Shown in pieces: positions 62,900 to 64,000 of a DNA stretch of 64,000 nt (positions within the stretch are counted from its first letter, which is position 1; each line of letters starts with the position of its first letter). The position numbers and the translations under genes were made by a program. A model generated the notes under the pieces. It was given only the letters and a program-made list of their open reading frames with translations, was not told the origin of the DNA and searched no databases. Source of the stretch: CAVVIO01 sp963748095 (GTDB lineage Bacteria; Bacteroidota; Bacteroidia; Bacteroidales; UBA10428); contig CAVVIO010000038.1 of assembly GCA_963748095.1 (NCBI GenBank), positions 1-64,000 on the forward strand, in the 5' to 3' direction.

Positions 62900-64000
62900 C
62901 TATAAAAACCTTAGTTTTTGTTTAATCATCATTGCTTCTTCAGTTTTAATTAAAACAGATATAGCCACATAAATAAAAACACATAACAGTAATAAACATA
63001 TCTGATAAATTTCATTTTTTATTTTATCATAGAAAATAATTACTGGTAAAATAGCTATTCCAAAAGAAAATAAACTTTTAAATAATGTATTAAAGAACTT
63101 ATTCAAAAATAAACCTTTCATTTTAATGATTAATAAAGAAAAATTTGTTAAGAATGAGAATAAATAAAACACAACAAAAGAAATAGGGATTGCATAAATA
63201 TCAAATTTATTAATGGTTAATCTGATTGTTAATAAATAAATAAGAATAGCAGGAATTGAAACTAACATAGGAGTTATTGTGTTTTTAAGACTGTAAAATA
63301 CCTTACCAACGATTTCTCCCAGTGCGGCAGGAAAAAGAGCAAGAATATAAATTGATAATAACTTAGACGTAACAATAGTATTATTACTTGTAAATGAACC
63401 TCTTTCAAGAATTGTTTTTACAAAAGGATAATTATAAAAAAAAATTATCCCAACTATTGGGATACATAAAAACAAAATAAACCTTAGGTTCTTCCCGATT
63501 AATATTTTTAATTCATAAAAGTTTTTACTAGAACTTAAGCCAGACATTACAGGAAAATAAGCAAGGCTTATTCCCGAGGCAACAATTATTGGTATAATAC
63601 GGAAAAGTTTATATGCATATCCTAAACTTGAAATTGTTCCTTGTGATAATTCAGAAGCAAAATATTTTTCTATTATTGGAAAACTCCTGGTTAAAATCAT
63701 GCTAATTGCAAGGGGTGCCATAACTTTGTAGAAGTCTATCAAATGATTTTTTTTTATCTGAAAATTAAAAAAATATCTGATCCTATGCTTTTTATCAAAA
63801 ACAATCCCTGCAACCAGAATAAGCAATTGAACAAGACTACCTGATATACTTGCGTAGACCAAGCTATAGACATTTACTTTATTTGATAAAATAATAATAA
63901 ATAAAATTGTAAGGGAAGGTATTATTAACCGGCTTGCTATTGACAATAAAAACCGCTGCTGGGAAAAATATAGACTAATTATTAATTCATTTAAACAGGT
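62900..64000 (-). CDS. flippase, MurJ/Wzx-like (5' end beyond the window)
   Basis: At least 366 residues are visible. The frame stays open to the right edge, so the true start lies outside; an internal TTG at 63946 is not the start, because QQRFLLSIASRLIIPSLT upstream of it is a continuous membrane segment. About ten helices are visible, with SRSFPIIEKYFASELSQGTISSLGYAYKL-like lipid-II flippase features (quoted pieces: RSFPIIEKYFASEL, GTISSLGYAYKLFRI) and AALGEIVGKVFYSL, typical of MurJ/MviN-like proteins in O-antigen loci. It is the third flippase here. Confidence 0.88.
   Translation of the reverse strand, partial: TCLNELIISLYFSQQRFLLSIASRLIIPSLTILFIIILSNKVNVYSLVYASISGSLVQLLILVAGIVFDKKHRIRYFFNFQIKKNHLIDFYKVMAPLAISMILTRSFPIIEKYFASELSQGTISSLGYAYKLFRIIPIIVASGISLAYFPVMSGLSSSKNFYELKILIGKNLRFILFLCIPIVGIIFFYNYPFVKTILERGSFTSNNTIVTSKLLSIYILALFPAALGEIVGKVFYSLKNTITPMLVSIPAILIYLLTIRLTINKFDIYAIPISFVVFYLFSFLTNFSLLIIKMKGLFLNKFFNTLFKSLFSFGIAILPVIIFYDKIKNEIYQICLLLLCVFIYVAISVLIKTEEAMMIKQKLRFL

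Overview
This 64 kb window looks like chromosome from a low-GC member of the Bacteroidota, possibly a Marinilabiliales/Prolixibacteraceae-type organism. The evidence is: a Type IX secretion C-terminal sorting domain; TAnnTTTG-type -7 promoter boxes with A/T-rich leaders rather than strong Shine-Dalgarno sites; paired ExbD genes behind an ExbB; and families typical of the phylum (DUF6132, SiaB-like, threonine dehydrogenase/KBL pair, WecA plus SDR in the O-antigen locus). I see no rRNA, CRISPR, prophage or intact insertion sequence, and one tRNA (Ser-GGA).

Region 1 (0-9 kb) is the accessory part I find most interesting. After an unrecognised 248-aa protein and a 21-bp tandem array comes a compact unit: an ArsM-like methyltransferase, a 31-codon Cys-rich peptide gene, a strong hairpin, a radical SAM/SPASM peptide-maturase-like protein, and a thioredoxin fused to the N-terminus of a thioredoxin reductase. 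A second unit follows: thioredoxin, DUF6132, thioredoxin, a TehB-like methyltransferase and DUF302. Both units carry nearly the same 16-bp dyad upstream (ATCTA-N6-TAGAT), so they are probably one regulon. A Crp/Fnr regulator and DUF2892 face them. My reading is a metalloid/thiol response coupled to a ribosomally made, radical-SAM-modified peptide. This is inference.

Region 2 (9-35.8 kb) is mostly housekeeping: two frameshifted exported proteins, TcdA, TatD, GltX, threonine catabolism (Tdh, Kbl), an A/T-rich DUF2971 gene, a protealysin-like M4 protease with its emfourin-type inhibitor, an ExbB/ExbD energiser operon, tRNA-Ser, asparaginase, TatD, DprA, TadA, AspS, LepA, ModD, SiaB-like, RNase HI, MarC and RNase HII.

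Region 3 (35.9-64 kb, running off the right edge) is a surface polysaccharide locus. A plus-strand part (flippase, small RHH-like protein, PglF/CapD-like dehydratase, Wzz-like chain-length protein) converges on a long minus-strand part. That part holds at least six glycosyltransferases, polysaccharide deacetylase, WecA-like initiating transferase, SDR epimerase, O-antigen ligase/polymerase proteins, EpsG-like polymerase, heparinase II/III-like protein, bi-domain oxidoreductase and two more flippases. The right-hand part is visibly more A/T-rich, as expected of exchanged O-antigen DNA.

A technical caution: at least thirteen frameshifts in seven genes, including essential aspS, are all explained by single extra bases. 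This points to insertion-type consensus errors rather than gene decay.
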